NCBI GenBank assembly: GCA_031772625.1
Contig: CM062810.1
Location: forward strand, 870,995,650-871,059,649
Origin: Pinus tabuliformis
Taxonomy: Eukaryota > Streptophyta > Pinopsida > Pinales > Pinaceae
DNA length: 64,000 bases
Reading direction: 5' to 3'
Numbering within the stretch: position 1 is the first letter of the stretch; every line of letters starts with the position of its first letter. Below the pieces are notes generated by a model, which had not been told where the DNA came from, did not search any database, and saw nothing but the letters and a program-made list of their open reading frames with translations. Below, in pieces: positions 1-10,835 of this stretch. Position numbers and translations under genes: made by a program.

Positions 1-102
1 GCACACATTGTCATCTGAGAAACTCCGATTAATACGGCAGAGTTAAGGTTTCTTACTTCTAAGTTCTTTCCAGTTATTTTCACATGGCTCTCTGACATGT
101 GG

Positions 103-1640
103 GTTATGGATCTCTGATCCAAGCTTTGCACTTCAAAGGTATAAATGCTTCAATGCCAAAATTATCTGTTTTAACCATGGTGAAGAAAATTGTCTCAAAA
201 TGGTTTAAATATATTTTAAAAATGAAGACAGTGCCCCAATCTGAATGGTATTTCCATTTATAATAGAATAATTGTGGGCAAAACGGTGTGCTCTCTTGGG
301 GAAATACTGTGACATTTATCTGTGGCTGTGCCATTACAAGCCACTGCATCCAGCAATATCTGAGCCAAAAACTCTTCTAAAACAGTAACAAAACCCATGC
401 ATGAACAGTAAAAACGTAACAACAAAATAAACAAATCCAGTCTATAATTAAGCATAGGATTATAAGTGGAGAAAACCCTGGGGTAGTTAAATACTCCAGG
501 ACTATTAACTACTAATCGGAGAAGAATGATTTACAAAGAAATTGTCTTTTTGCACCATAATGTCGGCGGCAGGAGTTTACAATGTATATCCTATGTTCAA
601 ATCTGTGTCTTGCTGTGACTGAATATTTTTCTGGTTTCTGCCTTTACTCCCTCTTGTCTCCTCATCCAACGTTGCCAGAGAAACTCTAATAAACACTGGT
701 GAGTTAATTTTGGCCCCTCCTTCACAGTTATTTTCACATGGTCATCCGATCTGTGGCTAATAGATCTCGGTTCCTGTCTTCACATTTCCATGATGCAAAT
801 GCTTTGATAGCAAAATCATGTCTTAATCTCTGATCCGTGGGTCATGGATCTCTGTCCTGAGCTTGGCACTCCCAGGATGCAAGTGCTTTGATTCCGAAAC
901 TATATGTTTTAACACCTGTCCTATGTCCTATGGGTTATGGATCTTTGCTTTCGGCTTTGCATTTCCAGGATGCAAATGCTTTGATACCAAAACTATTTAA
1001 CTATGGGTCATGGATCTCTGCTTCCGGCTTTGCATTTCCAGGATGTAAATGCTTTGATACCAAAACTATTTAACTAGTGAGAAGAAAGTTTTCTCCAATG
1101 GTTTTAGCATATTTTAGAAATCAACGCATTGCCCCGTATTGAATCCTAACTGTAGGCAAGATGGTGTGTTTTCCGGGAAAAATGCTGTGGCATTTATGTG
1201 TGCCACTAAAAGCTCCCATAACTGATAATATTTGCGCAAATAATTATTCTACAGCCTCAAAAAGCATTGTGCATGAATAGTTTAAAGTGAACAACGAACT
1301 ACATGAATCCACACCATATATTAAGCACGGGATTATACTGGAGAAGCCTTGTCCGGATAAAAAATTTCGAAGACTATATTAATCGAGAAAGGAATGAATT
1401 ATAGAATTTGGTAGCAAAGGAATATACAATCTTCTTACACGGTGGTGTTGGCAGCTAGTGTTTACGATTTACATCCTCTGCTCAATACTGCGATGTGCTG
1501 TGACTGTGGCATGTTTCAGGCCTCTGCTTTTTATCCATCTCCTTTTCGCTGCTTACTCGTCTGTCCCCGTAACACTGCAGAAGGTAGGGTTTGTAACTGC
1601 ATTCTTTTTTATAATCCAAAATTGGGTAGTCTTTAAAACC
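103..1640. repeat. Segmental duplication of non-coding, promoter-like sequence
   Basis: Two diverged copies of the same sequence lie in the same orientation, about 103-690 and 1006-1560. Shared landmarks in order are a 'gtgaagaaaattgtctc'-like stretch (about 180 and 1077), 'gcaagatggtgtg' (about 277 and 1157), 'catgcatgaacag' (about 396 and 1270), 'attaagcacgggattata' (about 447 and 1320), and a 'ggcggcaggagtttaca' block (about 565 and 1445). Similarity is interrupted by small indels. I see no protein-coding pattern in either copy. It could be a duplicated gene promoter and leader, or a dispersed repeat; the sequence does not decide. Confidence 0.55.
838..1078. repeat. Short tandem repeat, about 73-bp unit
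   Basis: Two nearly identical units lie at 930-1002 and 1003-1075, each running from 'atgggt(t/c)atggatct' through 'ggctttgcatttccagga' to 'ccaaaactatttaact'. A more diverged unit precedes them at about 838, and a lone relative sits at about 102. The unit occurs inside the larger duplication and probably spread by slippage or unequal exchange. Confidence 0.75.
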
Positions 1641-2278
1641 TAGGTTGGAAATTTAGAGTAGAAAATAAGGGGAATTTTGATAAGATTATGATAAAATTTG
1701 GTAGAAATTTTTGAGTAATTTGGATCTTATGCTTTCGGAATGAAGCATTCCTAGAAGGGAGGTAATTGTTATTGCCCTCCAGTGAATTTAAGGAGTCCTG
1801 GAACTGGAATTACACTAGTAATGGCTGAGAATTAGTATATATTTGGTGTAAATATATGATATTATTATGATCATTGACATGCACAATTGTCTATGATCAT
1901 TTGATATTGCAATCTTTTGGGTATCAGGAGTTATTCTCCTAGTATCTGAGGAGTCATAGTACAGCTTATCATTATTCTTCTTAGGAATTGTGCTCCTCAT
2001 TTATATTTGACGTGTTCAGGGTTTATTATGTTCTTTTGGGTGTTTTGGATCAAAGTAGTCTACTCTGATGAAAATTCTATTGATTCCATATTAACAAAGG
2101 ATCAACAAAATTGGTAGTGCTAATTCTGCCATGGCAAACCCCTCAACTCTAGGTTGGTTGCTCTATATGAATTGTTGACATTCGTTTTTATCTCAATTCT
2201 ACAGGTTACAAGTCTGCAAGTTAAAATAGTATAGAATCGTAGATCCATATTATCTTTCGTGTATATATTTATATATAT
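1641..2278. other. Non-coding stretch
   Basis: No convincing coding pattern, RNA gene or repeat family is visible. The only simple-sequence signal is a short TA run at about 2264-2280 next to the possible start codon of the following gene model. Confidence 0.5.
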
Positions 2279-3074
2279 ATGGAAGAGGGTTTAAACAGGT
2301 TGAAGGAATGTACGGTGAGTGCAGGGTTCCAGCAATTGAATGATGAGGCGACACAGGTAACGCAGAGTATATTTATTTGAAAATTCTTTGTGTCTATCCC
2401 TCTGATTATTGGTTACAAATAAGATTGGCTCAATAAATGGGGAATTGATTTGATTTTAAAAATTTCATGCAACGATGTGAAGTGAAATACATCCTCCATT
2501 CCTGTAAATTTATGTTCAGTGTTTTTCGTTTTTCTTTTTTATCTGATAGCAGGCGGCTTACGAATATGGAGCACCAGTAATCATTGAGAAAGAGGTTAAC
2601 CATGCAACATCTGCCTTTCTTTAAGCTGAGAATTTCAATTATTCCTCAGTCTGGAAAATTCGGTGGTAGATTTGTGAGTAGTGGGTATTGGGTAGTAAAA
2701 TGAAGAATCTGAGCATTTATCTTGATTAGATTCTCTACATCCATGGTTAGGTGGCAACAAAGTTAGATCCCTCATTGCACATCAATCGAGAGAAACAGGG
2801 CCTGCCAATATCACTGTTCGAAATGGTGCAAAAGTAAATTCAACCATTAGCTACATGGATTTTGTTATGGTCTCTTAGGAGCATTTGATTAATAATGGTA
2901 TTTTGTTATGGTCTTTTAGGTGCATTTGATTAATAATGGTTTTTTCAAAATTTGAGGATGAATTTTGAATTATTTCTTCTATTCCAGAAGCATTGACAAC
3001 AGTGCAAGGACGAGAGAGCAGCAGAAAATGCTTGGCAGACTGTGCCCTTGAATTTGGCAGGGATGCCTTTAGAG
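2279..3074 (+). CDS. Possible multi-exon gene of unknown family (weak)
   Basis: I do not recognise this product. A start codon at 2279 opens a 26-codon segment (begins MEEGLNRLKE) that ends at a good splice donor after 2356 (CAG|GTAACG). Two more exon-like pieces follow with proper borders: 2553-2594 (AAYEYGAPVIIEKE, acceptor GCAG, donor GAG|GTTAAC) and 2751-2833 (contains LDPSLHINREKQGLPISLFE, acceptor TTAG, donor AA|GTAAAT). The first two joins keep the reading frame. A fourth piece from 2988 continues in frame (SARTREQQKMLGRLC) but reaches a stop at once, so it is a natural C-terminus, a broken exon or a wrong model. The charged, non-repetitive composition is what makes it look coding. It could equally be a gene fragment. 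Expression data would decide. Confidence 0.3.
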
Positions 3075-4499
3075 GTATTTATCTATTGATCAAACCATGT
3101 CAGTCCTAATGCTACAGAGATTATGTGAAGACTATTTGACCTCACTGTTATGAGAACATATGAAGCAATTTGAACAACTACAGCTACAACGTCAACAATA
3201 ATGTTTCAGCCTTGCTTAAGTCAATGCAGCGCAATCAAACTTTCCAAAAGCAGAAGTTCCTAAGCACATTGAATGACAGTCAATAGAATTTCAGACTTCC
3301 CTACATTCAGAACATGCATTGGACCACCTAAGCAACTGCTCATCACAGAGATTTTGAATTCTTTTCAACAGGACTAAGATTGGTATACGTCAAAATTTTC
3401 TGGATACTCACTCAAAATAGATTGTTCTTTCTACAACTGATATGTATAATAGTTTCTATGGTAGACATGAAAATTGTCATAATTTGTGCATGGAACGAAC
3501 GGTAGCAGCTTACTATATTCTGTGTATAGCAATAGGTATATACAATCAGTGTATTAGGTGCAAAGAAACTGTCTATGGCTTCAGGCCTTTATTCATCAGA
3601 CCATTGTAGCATTTCACTATGGTATATTATTGTTTATAGAGGAGTAGACAAGTTGTTCATACAAAAGCCTTCCTAAAGATGAGATGGCTTATACTTCCAA
3701 TTTCTGCATAAGAGAAGAAACTTGTATGATAATATTCCTATATTCAATCAGAAGGTTTGCAGTTAAAATCTCCATAGTATTCATGGGATGCATAGCTATA
3801 ACAATCATCACATCAGAATGTTTGCAAGAGATCAGGAGACCCATATCTGCAATTAATTTTCTATATCAAACCTTACTAAAGCAACAATATCAAATAAGGA
3901 GGAGACATTACATAAGAAAGTCTCCAAGACTTGCTAATATTGCTTGTCATGGTATGAAAAATCTGGTTTACCTCTGTATCAGATCTGTAAAGATCTTAGA
4001 ATGAGATCCAGACATATTAATGTGAAAATTTCTGTGTATATTAGATATAAAAGATTTGAGTTTTGGGTTATCAAAGCTATAGATTGAGAACTACATGGAT
4101 TGCTTGATAGGATGGCTGGTTCGATTTGTATATGAGGATTGCTAGCTTCTTTGTGGTGGTAGTGTGAGATCAATTGGGAATTTCTACTCGTTTCATACTT
4201 CAAGAGGGAAATGAATTTCCCAATGATGGCGGTGATGAAGGAACCCAGCAAAAGCACAGAGAATAGCATAGCTGATTGAATAAAAAAATCAATTGTGTAA
4301 ATACAAATAACACACCCTACAAAGTGATGTCTTCTTTTTCTGTAAGGTTATCATTTTATCAGTATTTATAGAACATAAACAGTTAGCAAAGCTACAAATG
4401 TGAAATGTTAATTGGTCTCTGTTAGTCAATTCCAGTTTGTGCCCATATGGAATACTGTCCAGCATGTTTCTTTGCAAAATAACAATTGGTTTTCTGCAG
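3075..4499. other. Non-coding stretch upstream of the beta-glucosidase remnant
   Basis: Open frames here are short, lie on both strands and lack recognisable motifs. The segment just left of 4500 ends in a pyrimidine-rich splice acceptor (ttttctgcag) and is probably intron of the following pseudogene. The expected upstream GH1 exon (signal peptide and the FPxxFxFGxATSAYQ region) was not found. Confidence 0.5.
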
Positions 4500-5874
4500 T
4501 GTGAAGGAGCTGCAACAGAAGATGGCCAGAAGCCAAGCATCTTTGACACTTTCACTCACAGGGAAGGTATGTTTCATCACATATCTTCATTCATCCCTTC
4601 ATTTGCATTCTACCCAGTTCCTTACTTTACTTTGGGACTTTCAAGGCCAAGGCTGGAAGTGAGCTGTTGTTTGTTTTAACTGTATTGTCAGGGATTACTG
4701 TGGATTGAGGTAAGGGAGATGTAGCTGTTGATCAATACCATCGTTACAAGGTATTATTATCTGCAAATCTAAGAACAATAAATGTCACTAGGACAACCTA
4801 TATGCAGTGGCTACTTGTAAGCCATCCTCAAGCTTTATGTGCATGGCCAACCCCATTATTGTTGTTTTCATACTAATGTATCAATAGTTAAACTCCTAGA
4901 TGATTTGGGTATCAACTTGATGCAAAATTTCATGTGAGTTTTGAAGGAGGATATTGATCTAATGTCTGTGATGGGAGTAGATGCCTTTAGATTTTCAATC
5001 TCATGGCCCAGGCTTATTCCCGGTATATTTCCGTTTGAGCTCTGACCACATGTTTAATCCTGAGAATTTAGTAAACACTCAATGGACAATGGTAGGAAAT
5101 AACTATTTCACATATATTGATGCAGATGGCGAAGGACCCATCAACCCAAAAGGCGTTGAGTACTATAATAACCTCATAAATTAGCTTTTGTCCCATGGTA
5201 GTATTTATTGACAAACTTGTCTCTCTACTTTGTTTTTATTCCTATGACTATCATCCTCAAAACTGTTAATCGTTTCACAATGCACATCTCAGGGATTCAA
5301 CCACATGTGACATTGTACCACTTTGATCTACCCCAAGCTCTGTAAGATTCCTATGGAGGTTTCTTAAATCCACAGATTGTGTAAACATCTTATGTCATCT
5401 CTTGTTCTTTTTTTTCTTCCCATGTGGGTTGACACACAAGTCAAAGGATCAATTTATTGGTGCATTAATAATCTTATGGTTAGAGAAGCAGAGTTTTCTA
5501 ATCTACTTCGATCTTATGCAGGGAGGATTTTAAAGGTTATGCAGATGTGTGTTTCAAAGAGTTTGGTGATCGAGTGAAATATTGGTCCACTTTCAATGAG
5601 CCCAATGTTTTTGGCACTGCAGGATATGATGACGGTGTTTTCCCACCTCAAAGATGTTCCCAACCATTTGGAAATTGTACTGCTGGAAACTCAACTGTTG
5701 AGCCATATATTGTTGGTCACCATGTTTTGCTATCACATATAGCTGCTGTGGAGCTGTACAGGAAAACCTATTGGGTTCTTTTCCTCTCTGATCTATGTTC
5801 ATCTCCATTCATTCGATGAGATTTTATAAATTTCTCGATGAATGCAGGAAAAGCAAAAGGGCTGGATTGGATTA

Positions 5875-6286
5875 GTAAGTTTAGTACATTGGATGATACC
5901 TCTCACCAATAAATCCACAGATGTGGTTGCTACTCAAAGAGCAAATGATTTTATGGTGGGCTGGTGAGTGATTTCTTTAACAATGAATTTTCAAGTTAAC
6001 TTATGTTTCCAGAACCTTGAGTACCATAGAGCAGTCTCACCAATTGTTATTTCTCCTCTTTTTCAATTGGGGTTTTCGTAGTAATTTTAGTACATTGGAT
6101 GATACCTCTTACCAATAAATCCACAGATGTGGCTGCTACTCAAAGAGCAAATGATTTTATGGTGGGCTGGTGAGTGATTTCTTTAACAATGAATTTTCAA
6201 GTTAACTTATGTTTCCAGAACCTTGAGTACCATAGAGCAGTCTCACCAATTGTTATTTCTCCTCTTTTTCAGTTGGGGTTTTCGTA
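5875..6286 (+). repeat. Tandem duplication of a GH1 exon and its intron
   Basis: Two adjacent copies of 206 bp (5875-6080 and 6081-6286) are almost identical. Each holds most of the exon that encodes the HWMIPLTNKSTD..RANDFMVGW part of the GH1 barrel, its donor (gctg|gtgagt) and the start of the intron. The second copy lacks the 5' part of the exon, so it cannot be spliced in as a normal exon. Confidence 0.9.
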
Positions 6287-7706
6287 GTGATTCAAATAAT
6301 TAATAGCTATATTGTTGAAGTGGATGCAAATAGGTGTACTTTTGTTTGGTTGAGGGCAGACAACCACCCTGAATTAATTTCTTTTTCCAAAATCCAGGCT
6401 TTTAGACACATTTGTTTCTGGAGAATATCCAGGGAGCATGAGGAATATAGTGGGTTCTCGATTACCTTCATTTACAAAGGAACATGCTCAAAAGTTACAA
6501 GGGTCATTGGACTTCATTGGTGTCAATCACTATGTTACCAGGTATTGTTTTGATGTTCCAAGAAAAGGTGAACTTATGTCAAGAGACTATGCTCAAGATA
6601 TGTCCATTGGAACTGCAGGTACGAGAGTCATTCTCACAAATAGATTTAACTCAATAAATCTCATCTTCTAACAGCCTTTCAACTTGGCCTCCTTAAATCT
6701 ATGAAGAATAACGTTACTGTCTTCAAATCATAAAGGAAAATGGTTTTGATCCGTTGAATTTTTATGTTATTTTAAATTCAAAAGTGATACATTGCAAGAA
6801 CATTGGTATTAAGAACATTTTATGGTTGTTCTATACTCCTTGATGAATGTAGTGGAAGGAGATGGAATTCCCATCAGCTTTGATGTAAGAAGATTTTGAA
6901 GAATCACATGTCCTATTATAATCATATGTTTTCTTTTTCTTTTTAGCAGGAGCTTTTTATAAATATGAGTACGTAGATTTTTACAGTTCGATAGAAATTT
7001 TGGATTTAAACTTTGCCTTAATTTAGAAACATAATTCTAAACTGAGAGACAAACAAAATCCAAAAATTTGACTAAACTTTTTATAAATTTTAAACAGTAT
7101 GTTCTAAGTATGTTTATATCCTGACAAAAAAATATTTACCTCATGCTGAAATTTGTGGCAGAGATCATTTTTGGGTATGCCAGTTGTACCACAAAGCATG
7201 CAGGCAGTGCTTGAATATATTGAGGACCGTTCCCATAATACTCCTATTATTGTGCATGAAAATGGTGGGCACTCTTCTTATGTTATTCCTCTACCACAAG
7301 TTAGGTTTTCAGGTCCTCAATTAGAGCTCTTTGTACACTTAAGATTTATGCAGGTTCAACAAAATATACGCAGATTGGTGCTACACTTTTTGATGATTGA
7401 CCATCTAATTATCTGTTTTGGACTTACAATATCAGCTTTCATGTCTGGAAAGGATTTTCATAGCCTAATAATTCTTCTATTCCCCTTTCTGAGGCTTTGA
7501 ATGACCAATTTAGGATGGATCTCCATCAAGAGGTCCTTCAGTATGTGCTTGCAGCAATAAGGTATACCATTTCTGAAACATAAAACGTTTATTCATTGTG
7601 GCAGGAATTTGTGAAATGATGAATATCTCTCAGAAATAAAACGTTTATTCATTGTGGCAGAAATGGGTCAGACATCTGTGGATACTTTATATGGTCTTTC
7701 CTAGAT

Positions 7707-7826
7707 GACTTTGAAGTTCCAAGTGGTTACACTTGGAAATTTGGTCTTCATTATGTGGACTTAAATGACTTTGAAGTTTTGAGTAGTTACACTTGGTGTT
7801 TTGGTCTTCATTATGTGGACTTCAAT
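7707..7826 (+). repeat. In-frame 60-bp tandem duplication in the last GH1 exon
   Basis: Two 60-bp copies (7707-7766 and 7767-7826) add 20 residues without shifting frame. The copied region is DFEVPSGYTWKFGLHYVDLN, just after the GH1 motif FxWSxxDNFEW that lines the sugar pocket. The usual FEW tryptophan is replaced (FEV). A related small repeat, 'aaataaaacgtttattcattgtggcag', occurs twice just upstream (about 7578-7604 and 7635-7661) and duplicates the splice acceptor. Confidence 0.88.
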
Positions 7827-7958
7827 GACAATTTGAAGTGTTATCCCAAACTATCTGCTCATTGGTACAAGAGTTTTCTGCAGAGGCGGGAAAGCAGGGA
7901 ATCAATACTTGAATCTCAAATTCTACTCAACACCTACACTCCTATGAACGTCTCATAG

Positions 7959-9693
7959 AACCAAGAGTTGAAACTCAATTTTATGAAAACAATGCGGTAT
8001 ATTTTAGGCATGATTTTCTTATACAAATTTGATATTTATGTTTATATTCACTTCCAAAAATGCTTTTATAGCATTTAATATATGATGTTTATGGTAGGAA
8101 ACAATGTATTAAAAAATCTCAATTGTTTTTTATTTTTATTTTTGTTTTTTAAGTTAGGATAGATCATATAAGTGTTAATGGATGTTCTTTTTTTCATTAT
8201 CTTTATCATCATCACCATATTGGAATTTTCTAAAATTTCACTAGCTATCTCCAAATTGTTCTTTGGACCCTTACAAATTGTTCAATATTATATTTTTTTA
8301 TTCTAGAGGCATCCTAGTCTTAAAGTGATATTTGAAACAAACTTTATGAGTCGTATACTTCAAAATAGGAGCTTCGGCGCTTCATGTTTGTCACAAGAAA
8401 AATCACGGCGGCTTAAATTATGAAATATTGAATGACAATCTTCGTTTTCTTAGAAAATATGACTCTAGTTGGATATGAGAGATTCTCTCCAACAAGATTT
8501 TCTCCTAGAATAGAATGTGGAGTTAAGTTGTTGTTGGCTTGAAGTCTCAATGGAATAGTATATTTATCTTTAGTTGAAAACCTCCATGTCTAAATTCACA
8601 TTGAACTAGATGGAATAAACAATTCAATGTGTTTATCTGTGTTATGATTATATTTTTGTGAATTATTGTGTTTCTTATTCAATTCTTTTGAAGTAAATTT
8701 GTTACAATAGTTTAGTTATTTTGAGAGCTAATCCTTGAAATAATTGAAGAAACCACAAAAGAGAAACTTTGTACATACATGTTTCTTATCATGTTGGAAA
8801 CTCTATACATAAAGTAACTGAAATTTATGTGGAACAACTTGCTCTTTTTGTCCTTCTCAAATTCTTCAAGGATCTCTTAAAGTACATAATTGTTTTATAA
8901 GCTTCCTAAGAACCTTAATATGTTCCTGGGTTGGAAAACTAAAATGGTATTTTATTATTAAACAAGGTCATTCTATGTAGGGTTGAAAGTTGATATCCTA
9001 CCTCACAAGTTAAGAACTTTTTATGAGAAGTTCTAATTTAAATACTCATTTCATCTAATGTTCAAATTTTAATTCTTTAGTTGATCTCTTAATGTACACA
9101 ATTGTTCCTTCTCAAATTCTTTAGTCATCCTTTTCAAATTCTTCAATTTATTGTATACAACTCTTTTATCAAGCTTCCTAAAGCTTTAGTATATTCCTAG
9201 AATACAAAAGTAAAATGATATCTTGTTCTTTAACAATTCATTTTATGCATGGTTGAGAGAAAATGCATATTATGCTAATTGAGGAATGTTTCTCGCTTGT
9301 TGAACTTATAGTATTGAATTTAACACACTAACACTTTACAACAATGAACTAACAATATTCATGAAGAAAATAGCAATATGGAAGATTCATCTACATAATG
9401 AAGAAGGCAATATGGGAGATTCCAATCACGTTCCAAGGCATTTTTTAAAATGTGGATGTGACAAAAGGTTGTTGTGGAAGGTGTTGTTTGTATATGGGAA
9501 ATTTCTTGATCATTGTGTATAATCCTAATGTTGATAGATATGTCTACTAAGTGGTTCCAGTTAATGGGGCATTGATTTGAGCATTCAATATATTCTTATT
9601 CTTTATCAAAGTATTCTTTTGTTGTATTTGTGTTCTTCAATTTATGCCTTACGGCGTTTCCTTTGCAACATCTGGTGCAAATGCTAGTAATAG
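7959..9693. other. AT-rich intergenic stretch with a diverged duplication
   Basis: No coding pattern is seen. About 8861-9000 and 9125-9270 resemble each other (shared 'ttataagcttcctaag'-like and 'aaaatggtatcttgtt'-like blocks), which points to an old tandem duplication. Nothing else is recognisable. Confidence 0.45.
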
Positions 9694-9925
9694 ACTCTTT
9701 GAAAAATGTGACATAGACATACATTATATATCAATAACATTTTTGGTTATTTTAATGTTGAAATAATGCCAGCGATCATCATGCCATGATGGGGAACATG
9801 AAGCTCTATATATAGGCCATGGCAGTAGGCTTCTACCACATAAATTTTAGTTTGTTATCTTGAGCTATCGTAAGATATCGGCCAACATAGATGACCCTAG
9901 TTTCTACTGTTTCATTGGATTCCAA
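9694..9925 (+). promoter_or_regulatory. TATA-bearing segment, left copy
   Basis: This segment runs from 'ctttgaaaaatgtgacat' through 'tcatcatgccatgatgggg', a clean TATA box (ctatatatagg, 9806-9816), 'ccatggcagtaggcttctac' and 'gatatcggccaacatag' to 'tttcattggattc'. A second copy in the same orientation is at 26676-26881. The arrangement looks like a core promoter or part of an LTR or other element end. The left copy is followed by the satellite array; no clear gene follows it. Confidence 0.5.
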
Positions 9926-10084
9926 ACGATGTTTGTGCATAAATTTGTTCGATTTTACTCATGAGTTGAAGGTTATCCGTAGAGAAATCCCAAATTTTGT
10001 AATGTGCGGAGGAGGGAAATCCATGACACCTCTCATGAGCATGAGTTCCATTTTTTCGTTTATTAACTTGTTTGATTTATAATA

Positions 10085-10835
10085 TTGACTATCTCGAGGG
10101 TTTATTGATCCCTTGGGTTTATAATATTGATATTTGTGTTGGTTTATCAATCTTTTGTGTTTAAAAAAATTATTTTTTAAGATTTATTAATCCATTATTT
10201 TCTTAATATTGAACCTTATTGTTTGATGATCCCTTAGCTCTATAATATCTTTCCCTTGGGTTTACTATTTCCTTTGGCTTATAATATTAAACACTTGGAT
10301 TTAATTCTTCTTTAAGTTTATAATATTAATAATTCCTTGGGTTTATCATTTAATCCCTTGGGTTTATTAATCCTCAATATTAAGAGTTAAATTTTAGTCC
10401 TAAAGTTTAATATTAATCTCTTAGGTTTGTTTATTAACCCATTGGGTTAATAAATTTAAAAATCCCTAGGGTTTATTGATCCCTTGGGTTTATAATATTC
10501 AAAGTCATGTTGGTTTATCAATCCTTTGGGTTTAAAATATTAATTCCTAGGCTTTACTAATCCATTTTGTTTTTAATATTGATCCATTGCATTTTTCGAT
10601 CCCTTGGGTTTACTAATTCATTGGGTTTATAATAGTGAATGCTTTGGTGTTTTTTTCTTTAAGTTTATAACATTAATAATTTGTTTGGTTTATCATTTAA
10701 TCCCTTGAGTTTAAAATATTAATTCCTAACATTTATTAATCGTTTGGGTTTTTAATATTAGTTTGTTGGGTTTATTGATTCCTTAGGTTTATTGATTGCT
10801 TGGGTTTATTATTCATTTCTTTTTATAATTTTTTC
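10085..10835. repeat. AT-rich satellite, block A
   Basis: The sequence consists of diverged short units of the type cccttgggtttataatatta, in which 'ttgggttta', 'tttataat' and 'tattgat' alternate. Spacing varies, so it is a degenerate rather than a homogenised satellite. The same family continues at 12787-14476 and 20998-22915. No function is known to me. Confidence 0.75.

Larger units (their letters stand above)
4500..7958 (+). pseudogene. Family 1 beta-glucosidase (GH1) pseudogene
   Basis: GH1 enzymes hydrolyse beta-glucosides such as defence or monolignol glucosides, using two catalytic glutamates in a TIM barrel. Exon pieces in correct order: 4500-4566 (EGAATEDG..FDTFTHRE), 4692-4749 (GDVAVDQYHRYK), about 4947-5022 ([18 protein letters not shown]), about 5125-5196, 5293-5374 (HVTLYHFDLPQAL), 5520-5768 (YWSTFNEPN, acid/base Glu present), 5849-5964 (KGWIGLVSLVHW), 6398-6618 (LDFIGVNHY), about 7156-7267 (IIVHENG, nucleophile Glu present but ITENG altered), about 7500-7561 and about 7661-7958 (GYFIWSFLDDFE..KCYPKLSAHWYK). 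It is broken: TGA at 4706-4708, TAG at 5182-5184, TAA at 5343-5345, the N-terminal exon is missing, and two internal duplications are present. Family assignment is secure; substrate cannot be inferred. The last exons remain open, so decay may be recent or uneven. Confidence 0.9.
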
